From contig PYIU01000002.1 in assembly GCA_003415625.1 (NCBI GenBank), forward strand, positions 5,704,001-5,768,000: a stretch of 64,000 bases of DNA, written 5' to 3'. The DNA is from Aquanectria penicillioides. Lineage: Eukaryota > Ascomycota > Sordariomycetes > Hypocreales > Nectriaceae. Of the stretch, positions 45,534 to 55,824 are shown one piece after another. Position 1 is the first letter of the stretch; each line of letters starts with the position of its first letter. Below the pieces are notes generated by a model. It saw only the letters and a program-made list of their open reading frames with translations. It had not been told where the DNA came from and searched no databases. Both the position numbers and the translations under genes were made by a program.

Positions 45534-47642
45534 TCAGGGATAGTGGCACTGGCGTGCCTCCTCTGTGGAAAAGAAGTTTCCTTCGTTCCACGCTCCGCGT
45601 GAGGTTGCTGATGACGGAAGGTTCATGGGACTAGTGGGATCGGCCATATAAATCGGTGGTAGCTGGCTTTCGTTACTAGATGTCGCATGAACCATGGGTT
45701 CATGTTGGGAAGATGACAGTGGTATTCGAGGCCACGTCTCTGGGGTGCAAGTATCATCGTCCCCAAAAAAGTAATTCCTATGGCCAGCCTCCGTCAGACT
45801 ATTGTCGACCAAGTCATGTCCAGAGAATCCACTATGAAAAATTCGTTCCTGATGGAGAAATTGTCGTTGTTGGCTCTGATAAGTCAACCAGCACCTGGCA
45901 GCTTGGTTTTCGGGGCCGAGATATAGTGATTGCGCCGCTGCAGGATCCCAAATGGGAAGGCCTTCGGGAGGTTGTGCTTCTCCCATTGGAAGACCGCGGC
46001 TGTACGAGGCCATGTTCCCGTTGATTCCCACGACCGCCCACGCAAACACCGCAACATCCCGAATCGACGCCATCAATTGATCAAGTGGGGGGCCCCCGAC
46101 CGCCTTGATGTTTTCCCGCAATGGCATATGCTGTGGTAGGAATGGCGGTCGAAAGTTGTACAATACTTCGGGCGAGTACTGTGGTCGAATAGGCTGCTGT
46201 CCCCAAGGTGCTGCAAAGAGTCCATTATCAAATTCAAATGGGACTGGCGGAGACTGGAGGTTTGGGATCGGTGGCCGGGCCCGGCGGAGGATAACTACTA
46301 GTCCATCTGAAGTACATGATACCACGGCCTCCAATTCAACCGAAGGAACGATACGTCGTCGTGTGCGGCCATCAAACCTTGTAGCAGTGTTTCTCAGGGA
46401 TACGGGCTCAAGGCTCGCCGCAGTTGCCGATGGCGGCCCTGCTGCTGTGGTATTTGAGGTCCTTGTCGACATGATCCTCGTAGATGCCGCCACCCTCGGC
46501 AGTTGCAAAGAATCAGATAGGTAAGTATCTCCGTCTTGCGAATCGCGGTCCGGATCGACCTTTCTGCATGGACTCAGGGTTTCTTGAGCATCGATATCCG
46601 TGCCTCCATTCAATCTAACGCCGCCTCCTTCAGAATCAGAGGAGCGGCTACTTCCCGGTAGATGCTGTGGATTGGGAGACTGAACAGTTGTATTTGGCGG
46701 CATATCGCCGCTCGTGTCCATCTGGGTGTCATTGATATTATTCTCTTCTCCTTCGTATTGATCCTCAATCTCGTCAAAGCCCTCATCGTAGTCCCCCCTC
46801 TCGCCATCTTCGACATCTTCGGGACGGCGGGGATCTCTCGACCAGAAACGTAAATAGGCAATCGAGTCATTGGCTTTCGCACTCTCCAAGCATCCAAGCG
46901 CATTATCAAGAGAACTTTCACGAATGCATTCATAAAAGCTTTTATGGAGAACTTGTTCAGCCGAAACCCCCAAGATAGAACTGATAGCTTTGGTGGCAAA
47001 CATGACAGTGAGGGTCCGAGTGAAACGATTCAGGATAAGGGCAGCGCGAGGCTCTCGCTCTACAGGTGGCATCCTGAACTTGGGCGAAAGGTACTCCAAC
47101 ATATGATAGCGAGGATCCCTAGGCGAACAGGAAAATAGGCGCCGGATTTGAGGAGCCTCAATGGCTCGCCCTACACAACAAATCAGCTTCATCGATTGGA
47201 GGGCAAGACCTGGGCCATTCTTGTGTGATCCTACATATCCCAAGGCTATGACCTACTTTTACTCTTTTCTCCATGTCGATAGATGCTAATACATGCGACA
47301 AGGACATCATGGACAATAGTAAAGCAGCACTCGCAGCTTACCCAGCGACCCTCGCGGGAAAGAATTCTGGCATAATGCAAAACCGCGGCCTTGTCAAGGA
47401 GAACACCACGGCTATGTACAGAGCGGGCAAACGGCACTTCGTCTGGATGAAAGTAGTCAAAACTGGACCGTCCAAGGACCTCTTGGGGGCTGTAGCCTAA
47501 TATCTCCACAATAGACTCGGATGCAAAGAGGATATTGGCATCCGAAGTCAAGTCTTTATCAACAGCCTGTCAGATGCCAATTGTTACCTTAAAAGAGGCA
47601 AGGGGCCAGCTCACTGTGAATTGTCATAAACGTCTGTTCCAT
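45534..47642 (-). CDS. PAS-domain protein of unknown role
   Basis: Exons: 47642-47615 (28 nt), 47553-47257, 47170-45534; 653 residues. A PAS fold opens the protein: MEQTFMTIHN, then ILFASESIVEILGYSPQEVLGRSSFDYFHPDEVPF, ARSVHSRGVLLDKAAVLHYARI and CECCFTIVHDVLVACISIYRHG. A second PAS-like segment follows exon 3's start (ALILNRFTRTLTVMFATKAISSILGVSAEQVLHKSFYECI). The rest is acidic, then Pro/Ser-rich and probably disordered. Close fungal relatives with the same opening are annotated only as PAS-domain proteins; I cannot name a ligand or pathway. For the second intron two donors in the same phase are possible (GTAAAA or GTAGGT); I used the second. No LOV-type flavin cysteine motif (GRNCRFLQ) is visible, so photoreception is not supported. 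Confidence 0.85.
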
Positions 47643-47815
47643 TGGAGGTCGAAGCAAAGCAGCTCCGGCAGGTAAATGATGATTGCTTCTAATGATGCCG
47701 AACTACCGGTGGCACTGAGGGATCGGGAAATAATAGATTGGTCGGAGATTAGAGGTACGCATGCATAGAAGCGATACAAATATGAGATAGAGATGCAGAT
47801 GGCGGATGTTGGAGA

Positions 47816-47837
47816 GGGGGGGGGGGGGGGGGGGGGG
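47816..47837 (+). repeat. Homopolymer of 22 G
   Basis: An uninterrupted G run 174 bp upstream of the PAS gene start, on its non-template side as C. The exact length is unlikely to be accurate in an assembly. It could form G-quadruplex structure. Confidence 0.9.
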
Positions 47838-49196
47838 AAGAGACTGATATAAGTGGGTAGAGGTTTGAAGCTATCTCTGGTTGACGTGAATGCTCAGTTG
47901 AACCAACTGTTCAAGTTAATAAGTGTTATGTGCTGAGCAGGAAACAGCGGATGACAAGGGGCGGCAGTCAATGCCAAGGGCGACGGGAGGCGCGGGAAAA
48001 GGTCCAAAATTCACCTAAAGAGCACGCCGATCCCATCAAAAGCACAAAAGCACAAGGAGTCCCTAGCCAGGGCTGTCTGGAAGGGCGGGGAGGGCCGAAT
48101 ATTAGTGATCCGTGGCGGTATTTGTGGTTTGTGGTTGGCGGTTGGTGGTTGGCGGCAGATGAAATGAAGCCAAGCACAGTAGAATGAAGAGCCAGGTCAG
48201 GGTACGATGGATCACAGCTGGGGCTTGGTTAGATTGTACCGTGTCTCGGCAAGGTGAGTGTGCCAGGAACTAGGCAAGGATACACGCAAAAAGGCAACAG
48301 ATGATTAGTGTGTATGGGAGGCAAAAGTAAGACAACGACGGGGCATGGGTGGGTAGCCGATGAAATAGGCACAGAACATTGACATGCAAGTCGTGGTACT
48401 CGACTTTGGGTGGGGTCAACCTGACAAGAGAGAATGAGCAGCCAGCGCCAAAAGGAATAAGAGAGCAAGCAAGAATAACACTAGTGACGAAACGGGAACT
48501 GAGTGAGTTTGTGGCTGCGGAAATGTGCAGGGCAGAACAAAATTTCCATCACACCCGCCCACTCTGTGGTTGGAGTTCATTTGCCAAGGACGAAACGAGG
48601 TGTCATGAACAAGCAATTTCAGCAGAGCCCTGGTTCGCAAAAGGACCCGACCGATTCCCGGGGGAAATTGAGGTGCATTCAATGTCCGCGAGGTGCCGTG
48701 CGTGGGGAGCTGGCCCTCGTTCGGAGGGACCGTTGCGACTTGCGAGTGGTGTAGATACGTATTTGGGCGCGCGTGATTGACACGCACAGCAACTGGCAGT
48801 GCCCAAGTCAAACAGCCAACTACTTCCCAGGCACAAAAGCACAAAAGAAGAGAACCAAAGGCTTGCCACTAGAGCCCGAGGTATTTCGGGCACACTCAAT
48901 TCGGCTCGAATCGATTTTTCTACCAATGGCCCATGTTCTTTTCGCACTCAAGCAAGCTGGAGGGAGGCGGGTCATGGGTACAAAAGGGCTGCGAGAATAG
49001 CGCTAGGAAAAGCAAAAAAGAAAACAGCAAGCGTCATACCAACGTAGCCAAGGTAGGGTCAAGGCCGACAGGTAATGCCAAGCTAGCTACAGCTAGCTAA
49101 GCACCGGACAAAAGAAAAATGTGAGCCCGTGAGATGACCAGACGGCTGCTATATTTCTTTTTGGTTGCTAGTGACCGCGGGGACGAATCTATCACG

Positions 49197-49223
49197 TCAA
49201 GGTCAAGGTCAAGATCAAGGTCA
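49197..49223 (+). repeat. AAGGTC tandem hexamer
   Basis: Four and a half units of CAAGGT/CAAGAT in tandem, within the gene-poor region. No function inferred. Confidence 0.8.
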
Positions 49224-49733
49224 CGAAAGCGATCAGTTTTAGCGCATAGAGACATCAATACAGGAGAGAAGTTGGTGGATCAGCAACAACTACCAGGTGG
49301 CTGATGAAATTCATCACAACTCACAGTATTTGATCTACGTCACCCCTACCCCAACGTAAAGCACGATAGGATATGGACACCAAGATAGTCACAGAACAAC
49401 ATGCGGATAAACTGACCAGGGAAAATGCAGAGGCCGAATCCTTGAGCAACTCACTTGTCAACCACTTATCCAACTAGCATATCGGCAAAAGGCGACCAAG
49501 ATGCGTCACTCGTGTACGACGCACATTGGCTCAGGGAACGGATGCACCATGTGCGGCCGAACCAGGGCATGGAAGCAATGGTCATAGGTTGTCTGTGCCT
49601 CCAAAGCAAAGGATTCCAGGTCCAGTTTTGAAGCAGCGGATTTTGTCCCAGACTCCCATGCCTCATCCTTTTGAATTGCGATGACTGCCACTATTCTCAA
49701 TAGGCAATCATATCGTGAACCATCTGCCATCCC

Positions 49734-49770
49734 TACGGAAGGCTATAGGGACCGGTGTCCCAAAATTCAT
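49734..49770 (+). repeat. Left terminal inverted repeat plus TA
   Basis: Begins TACGGAAGGCTATAGGGACC and ends CCAAAATTCAT. It pairs with 50324-50360 at 33 of 37 positions. Confidence 0.82.
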
Positions 49771-49860
49771 CTATTGCTTTACGCCCCCTTTCCTTATTGT
49801 TGTATTTGAAAGATAATGGTTTTTTTTTAGTGCATATAGCAGTTCAATATTTCGCCTTCT

Positions 49861-49935
49861 AGTGCAGCAGCTACCTTCCAGTACAGCAACCAAATTTTAG
49901 TGCGGCAGCCACTTTCTAGCACAGCAGCTGCGGTT
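49861..49935 (+). repeat. Left array of 19-bp repeats, AGTGCAGCAGCTAC type
   Basis: Four consecutive units of 19, 19, 19 and 18 bp, starting at 49861, 49880, 49899 and 49918. Each starts AGTRCRGCA and carries a GCAGCYAC-like core. Degenerate partial units lie just upstream from about 49829. Confidence 0.8.
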
Positions 49936-49991
49936 AGTGGAATAGGTATATTTTCATATATATGTTAGATAAAAGATAATGCATTAAAATA

Positions 49992-50205
49992 TAGCTACTA
50001 TACTAAAAGGTAGCTACTGCACTGACAAGTGGCCGCTGTATTTGAGGGTAGTTGCCATGCCAGAAGGGATGCTGCGATACTGAAAAGCAACTGCTGTGCT
50101 GGAATTTAGTTGCTGTATTGAAAAGTAGCTGCTGCTACGCTAACATTTGGTTGCTATACTACAGAGTAGAAGGTAGTTACTATGCTTGTAGCTGCTACCG
50201 GTTAT
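49992..50205 (-). repeat. Right array of 19-bp repeats, inverted relative to left array
   Basis: Units start at 49992, 50011, 50030 and 50049, then continue with slight length changes to about 50205. On the plus strand they read TAGCTGCTGYACTGAAAAG-like, the reverse complement of the left-array unit. The element could therefore fold as one long imperfect hairpin. Confidence 0.78.
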
Positions 50206-50323
50206 AGTCGTGGATAGTTGTTTTGCATAATTGAAAAATTGACCTTTTGCAATTATATAAGATAATATATAGCTAAAGGCTTTAATAAGGAGATGTTAGT
50301 GTAATAGGGGAAAATGACAAAAA

Positions 50324-50360
50324 ATGAATTTTGGCATACCGGTCCCCATTGCCTTCCGTA
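50324..50360 (-). repeat. Right terminal inverted repeat plus TA
   Basis: On the minus strand it begins TACGGAAGGCAATGGGGACC and ends CCAAAATTCAT, mirroring the left end. Confidence 0.82.
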
Positions 50361-52446
50361 ATCCCCCGGGCCTAATGTTACTAGGTTATGAATAGATGGG
50401 GGTCGTGGAGATGGGCGCCATTTTGCAACAAGTGTCTCGCGGATGTGGGGAGTGGGGTTTTGTGGAGGAATCATCCCTTCCTAACTGACTCCATAGCAAC
50501 CTGAATTGATAATAATTTCGGCGGGGTTGCCGCCCGGGACCGACAATACCTCAGCCTCCGAACGGGCTCAAATCATCGAGCGCCAAGCCAGGCTTCCCAG
50601 TGGCGAAGGGGTGGCTGGTACCATTTGTTGCCCAGCCCATGGGCGGCGGAAGAGGGAGAAAAACGAATGATGACCGACCCTCCCATTCCCAGCTAATACT
50701 GGTGAAAAGATATGTCGTGGAGAAGCATCGCCACAATCGTTCTATTGTAGTAAAATACAGGCACTTCCAGCTTGGCAAGAGGTTGCGGCATCTCAAAGTT
50801 TGGTGTCCGTACATAGGTGCCCTTGTAGATCCACCGAGTTGTCTGTAAATTAGCTGCTCCTCCCCATATTGATCAACCGCTGGGATGCCGAAAGCTGTAG
50901 GGATCCCCTTGTGGCCAAACTCGACCCAAAGACTTTTGTGGGAACCAAGTATCTGCTCACTCCTGTTCACTAACCAAATCTGAGAATATCAAACGCTGTC
51001 AGCCGAGAGACGCTGATCAGAAGTTAGTCAACGATGCTTTGTTTTTTCCACTGATGGATGTGAGCACGCTGGCCCATGTAGCAAGAATTGAGAAAATAAA
51101 CTTCCTAAAGAATGACGTTGAACTTGCATATTAATGTTGCCAGTTATCCACGTCGCTACAGCATCGACTTCGAGACTGGGAGAGGTCAGGTCAAATCAGA
51201 TCAGATGAGACTAGGTCATACGCAGCGCGCACAGGTAGAGCGTTTTTGAACAGATCGTGTGATTGTGATCTAGTCCTCCTAATTCCATTGAGAACCTCCA
51301 TGTTCTTCGATAATCTTAGATGCGGATATCCTCTGTGTCAACGAAAACATCTAACATTCTCAACGCTCGCCCTTGAGTCGGCACCTTTAAGGGTTTCGTC
51401 TGTCATCAGGAATCATCAGCGGCCAACCGGGGCTTTCATGTTGCCACAGAACTAGAACACAGTGGCACATCGATAAGGCCAACTTCTGATCCGCCAGTGT
51501 GCGATTCTCTCAGAGCCTTACGTGCCCGAGTCGAGTCGGTCACGAGTTAACAAGGATAGCAGAGAAAGATTGGGAAGAAAAGCAAGAATGTGAAGAAATT
51601 TTTCAATTTATTCATTGGATGCTATATATAAGTGTGAGCGAAAGGAGAGTACAGTAAGAAACAACGGAAGCAAAGCAGCGAAGTCGCGCCTGCTTTGTCC
51701 AGAAGAACACACAGTGGTCGGGCCCTCTACACTATCAGGGTCTTATTGATGGTGTGAGATAGCATCACCATGTCCATAGTGAACTTACATAAAAATAAAA
51801 ATAAAAGGGAAAATAAAAAGGGGGGAATGAAGAAGGGGGGCGGGGGGCAGCTACCAGCTAAGCCGACTGATTTGACTACCTTCCAATGTATTATCATAGT
51901 TCTAGGACCAGAGAAGCACTTATCAGATCTGGCTGAAGCTCTCAGAAGTTCAGGTTGGTGCGCTAGCGGGCCGACACCTCACCTGCCTCGGAGTTGGTGC
52001 TACAGTGGGCCGGCCTAATGTGGCCCCAAACAGAACAAGAATACGCCACGCCAGGTACCGCGCTACCACACGCCTACGCGCATGGCTCACAATATCTGTA
52101 AATTTACAAGGCAACTTTCACATCCTCCACCGGCCCAGTATACTCGCGTCCAGCCGCTACAGTCGCGGCGTCAACACACAAGTCCCACGTCATTGTGCGT
52201 GAAGCCCTAGCCTTCGTTTGGTCCCCTGTCTAGGTTGCCCTAAACAACTACCACTCCAGCCCAACTTTCTCAGTTCAATCCTCCAAGCCCAGAGCAAAAG
52301 ATTTAAGGTTCCCGCGCCCAGGACACGAAAGCAATAAACAGCCAAAGAGTCTGAGCCTTGTCCACCCATCCAATCCATGAATCCCCGCCTCGAACAACGT
52401 CCAGACGCCAAAACTTGACTACTAACCAGGGTCCCTCACTCGAGCC

Positions 52447-54580
52447 ATGGCGACTTACGACGATCCTGCCTCCGAACTCCCCAGACTACGTGTCTCGTTC
52501 GGCTTCCAGGTGAACTCTCTTGCCAGATTCACTCCCTTTTCATTACTTCGCTAACAAGCGACTGGCCCAGGACGACACACCATTCCTTGGTACCGATGAC
52601 GACGTGGCAGGTAACTCCCCGCTTATTGTCACCAAGGCCGCTGGACCGCCTTTGTCTGTGTTTAGTCAGGTCAAATTTCGAACCTTCGCTGACCCTGTGT
52701 CCTCCTACCTTACCTAGAGTTCTTCGATGTCAAGTTCTGCCCCTATCAGCCTTTAGATTGTGATCCCATATTTGCAGCAGTCAGCAAGAAGCACGTGAGT
52801 GTTTTGATGTTTACGCACCCGTCCAATACTCTCTAGTTCCTAACTCCTCTGTAGGTCGTCCTATGTAGAATTTCTCAAAACTCCGGTGATGCCAATCCAT
52901 GCGAAATTATCGGCGTTATCAGAGATGACGACGTAGGTGCACTCCTACTGCTCCTTTCAATCCTGATTGTCTAGGTTGATAACTGACTGCTGTCGAAGAT
53001 CGAGGCTTCAGCCTGCTGCTGTACCTGGACCAAAGATCCAGTAACTGGAAGGCCTCTTATCTGCATAGGCGGAGTTGACGCCAAGGTGAAAATCTATGAT
53101 ATCTTAGAGGGAACTCTGTTCAGGGTATGGTCCCTCCGCAACCACTTTCTGCTCTCTCCTTCCATGGGTAACTAACGATTGTCGAATTTCAGTGCTTCGC
53201 TGGTCACGGAAGTGTAAGTCATGTGCTCTGGGGGCTTTCCTGGATGGCACTTTACTCATGACGATCAGGATGTTAACGATTTAACGACGTCCCCGGTTGA
53301 TCCATCCATCATCGCTTCTGCTTCGGACGACACAAGCGTCCGTATCTGGAGCATTGATCCAAAGCACAAAGAGCGCCCTTGTCTGTGCATCCTCGCCGGC
53401 GAAGGACATTCATCTACTCTTCTTAGCGTAGTGAGTGACTCCTGCCATATATTTTCTTAGAGGTCAAAGACCATTGATTCCTGACCCCTAATGATACCTC
53501 GTCCAGGCATTCCATGAAACGGGCCGATATGTACTATCTGGTGGCCACGACCAAATTATCAACTTGGTAAACAGCCCAATAGACGATTGCCTTGGTGGGA
53601 GACTAATTTCAACTAGTGGACTCTTCCTGGTCTCCCAACCGAACCTATCGCAGTTCCTCTTCGAGTTCATTATCCTCATTTCTCAACCTCGGCTGTTCAT
53701 GGCGGCATCGTCGATTGGTATGATGTCGAGTTTATTCATCGGGATTTTCAATATTTAATCATCTCATAGTGTTGCTTTTTACGGTGACCTCGTCTTATCA
53801 CGAGCCTGTCATGACAATGTCATTGCACTTTGGAGAATCGAAGGTTTCTCTTCTGATGGCCCTCCGCCTCCGCAGAGTATAGCCCCAACCCCTCAGACGG
53901 TTATCCCAAACTCCCAAAACCCCCAAGGCGCTCTTTCTACAAAGCACGACACCTCCCGCTTGACTCGTTCGGCTTTTGTCCCCACAATATCTCCGCAATG
54001 CCCGGCCCAATATACTAGGATCCTGAACTTCCAAACCCCTAATTGCGGTGTCCAGTTTTTTATGCGCTTCAAGCTGCATTTCGTACCTGGCCAGCACCCT
54101 GTACTTGCTTTTTGCAATGCAGGTGGTAATATATTATTCTGGGACTTGAAGAGATTAACTGTGTATAGCGAATTCATGAAGAAGCTTCGCAACCACGATC
54201 CTAGTAAGGGTATCCCGCCTCGTCCCTCTTGGCTCCGTCCATTACAGCACCGTCAGAGAACAGATGCCCCAGGGAAGCTCAAGTCAGCCGCAGCCGGGAA
54301 AGAATCGCTCGCTCTTGGGCAAGGAGAGGAAGTCAAACAACGCGAGGAATTCAATGCTGAGACACTCGGGTCCTGGGCAGAGAAGTACAGCCTGGAAGAT
54401 TCGCACAAGGCCCTGCATGCCCACAGAGTCGAGCCTTCGGCAGCCAACTTTGTAGGACGGCAAGCAGCGTGGAGTCCAGGGGGGGAATGGTGTGTAGTAG
54501 TAGGGAGCGATAACCAAGCCATGGTGTTGCAGCGCTGGGCCAAGAAGCTGACTACTAAAGCAACCAAACCTAGTAAATAA
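52447..54580 (+). CDS. EED: Polycomb repressive complex 2 subunit EED (WD40)
   Basis: EED binds trimethylated H3K27 and supports the PRC2 methyltransferase in facultative heterochromatin. Ten exons: 52447-52509, 52571-52610, 52718-52794, 52855-52932, 52999-53124, 53193-53213 (21 nt), 53269-53430, 53507-53566, 53617-53717, 53770-54580; 512 residues. Every junction is GT-AG and phase-consistent. Typical EED segments: EFFDVKFCPYQP and AAVSKKHVVLCRI; GGVDAKVKIYD; CFAGHGSDVNDLTTSP; IIASASDDTSVRIWSI; GHSSTLLSVAFHETGRYVLSGGHDQIINLW; IVDCVAFYGDLVLSRACHDNVIALWRIEGF; LHFVPGQHPVLAFCNAGGNILFWDL; and AAWSPGGEWCVVVGSDNQAMVLQRW. The last exon carries an insert rich in Pro, Gln and Ser, and a Lys/Glu-rich stretch, as in other filamentous fungi. 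PRC2 is absent from several yeast lineages, so this supports a filamentous ascomycete. Confidence 0.95.
53193..53213 (+). other. 21-nt micro-exon of EED encoding CFAGHGS
   Basis: Bounded by TTTCAG before and GTAAGT after, phase 0 both sides. The encoded CFAGHGS belongs to the conserved CLxGHG WD40 turn, so skipping would remove a structural residue pair. Confidence 0.85.
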
Positions 54581-54603
54581 AACAGCTTTCGCAGTAGAGC
54601 CGA

Positions 54604-55824
54604 TTATACTTGCAGCCCTCGGATCGGGAGGGATGAATATAGTGGCATCCCCGGATCCCCCTCGCCTTCATCCCCTGGGGGACGTAGAACTGTCATGGCA
54701 CCTTCGTCAAGTTGACCTCCGTTGTTGACAAACTTAATGAGAGCCTCCTTGGCTGCATGTTGCTCCATCTGCCTCGCTCTCTGCGCCTCCTGCATGTTTG
54801 GTGGAGAAATATCTGATACAGGAACCACTAAATCAGCAACATAAAGCGAAGCCATGGCTCGCAATCGAAGGAGCTGGTTATTCTTTGAATATGGCAAGTC
54901 CTGCATCAGCTCATCCATCCTCTTGGTAATAGCTCGCATCACGGCCAGGGCTTGTAAGCGCAGCTCCTCTTCCCTTTTCTTGGTTTCTACCCCAGGGTCC
55001 TCGTTCTCAACACTGTCATCAAGTGCAATGGAGTCCTGGGTTTCATCATTTCCGATGCGAGCCAATGCCATGACATGTTCTGCATGGGCGTTATAGATCT
55101 CGCAATTAAGCATGGCGATGGAAAAGTCCACAGCGCAGATGGCTCGAGGATGCTTGTGGTCGTAGGGATACTGCTGGATCAGAGTGTCGAAATAGGCTTT
55201 GACCTTGTTCATGTTGGCTGCACGACCCCATCTCTTGATTCGTCCAGTATCCGAATTGGCCAGTTCGCTAGTATGTCCATTATACCAAGTCTCATTGCTC
55301 TCATCGGGACACTCGCCCTCTCTCATGAGGATTTCGGCACCAATGGCCCATAAATTGTGACGCTTGACATCAACCAGTACACCTCGAGGCCTCAATTTCA
55401 AAAGCAGCCCGTATGCCCGCGCCGCCTTATCGATGTCATATTGATCGAGGAACTGGTGCACAGACTGGAGGAGAACATCGTAGTGGCCACTCCGATCTCG
55501 TCTGTGGTTTTGTGGTTCCTTCTGGACCGCGTCGTCGCCATCCGTGTCGTCAATCTCAATGTCTAGTTCAGCATTACGACCTGCTGCGCCGCGGTCGAGG
55601 CCACGGTGTGGAAAGTCCGGGATTTGCTGGGAAGGGTCCTCGTCTGTGTCTGCGAGACCTGCTATGGCGAACTGGCGCACCAAACCAGGAGAATGGCTTA
55701 GAGGATTGATGGAGTTGTGAGGCAGGTGGAGGCGTGTGCCTTCGTCCGCATCTGCAGAGCGCCGTCGTTTTCGCTTGCCGGGCCTCCCCCAGGAAGAGAA
55801 TGATGGGGGGTCGAGGAGCGACAT
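54604..55824 (-). CDS. RRN11: RNA polymerase I-specific initiation factor Rrn11
   Basis: Subunit of the fungal core factor (Rrn6/7/11) that recruits Pol I to rDNA promoters in the nucleolus. A single uninterrupted frame of 406 residues from MSLLDPPSFSSWGRPGKRKRRR. The ORF stays open 19 codons further upstream (55881), but the GKRKRRR-proximal start is the better family fit. The N-terminus is basic then acidic (ELDIEIDDTDGDD). The Rrn11 helical repeat region starts near HYDVLLQSVHQFLDQYDIDKAARAYGLLLKLRPRG (TPR-like) with RHNLWAIGAEILMRE and KVKAYFDTLIQQYPYDHKH. The C-terminal part is helical and charged. Its stop codon is 23 bp from the EED stop codon on the other strand. Confidence 0.85.
   Translation of the reverse strand: MSLLDPPSFSSWGRPGKRKRRRSADADEGTRLHLPHNSINPLSHSPGLVRQFAIAGLADTDEDPSQQIPDFPHRGLDRGAAGRNAELDIEIDDTDGDDAVQKEPQNHRRDRSGHYDVLLQSVHQFLDQYDIDKAARAYGLLLKLRPRGVLVDVKRHNLWAIGAEILMREGECPDESNETWYNGHTSELANSDTGRIKRWGRAANMNKVKAYFDTLIQQYPYDHKHPRAICAVDFSIAMLNCEIYNAHAEHVMALARIGNDETQDSIALDDSVENEDPGVETKKREEELRLQALAVMRAITKRMDELMQDLPYSKNNQLLRLRAMASLYVADLVVPVSDISPPNMQEAQRARQMEQHAAKEALIKFVNNGGQLDEGAMTVLRPPGDEGEGDPGMPLYSSLPIRGLQV

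Larger units (their letters stand above)
49736..50358. mobile_element. MITE-like element with TA duplications and inverted ends
   Basis: The two ends are inverted copies: 49734-49770 against the reverse complement of 50324-50360 agree at 33 of 37 positions. Each begins TACGGAAGGC and continues through GGGACCGGT to CCAAAATTCA. Each copy is bordered by TA, which fits a TA target-site duplication as made by Tc1/mariner-type transposases. The interior has no coding capacity; it consists of 19-bp repeats in inverted orientation around an AT-rich centre. This makes a 623-bp non-autonomous element. The transposase source is not in this window. Element boundaries are inferred from one copy only. Confidence 0.72.
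47643..52446. other. 4.8-kb gene-poor region between PAS gene and EED
   Basis: The two flanking genes point away from each other. I find no gene with a recognisable domain. The stretch contains a 22-base G run, GGTTG-rich and AAGGTC repeats, and the MITE-like element at 49736-50358. Minus-strand frames at 49506-49730 and 50551-50970 look protein-like in composition but match nothing I know and are not joined by a convincing splice. The part next to 52447 is the EED promoter. Confidence 0.6.

Noticed and set aside
49197..49223. AAGGTC repeats as hormone-receptor half-sites
   Set aside because: Fungi lack the nuclear receptors that bind AGGTCA, so this is treated as a plain microsatellite.
50551..50970. 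139-codon minus-strand frame right of the MITE
   Set aside because: Somewhat protein-like but matches no family I know and does not join to neighbouring frames by good splice sites. Kept only as an observation in the findings.
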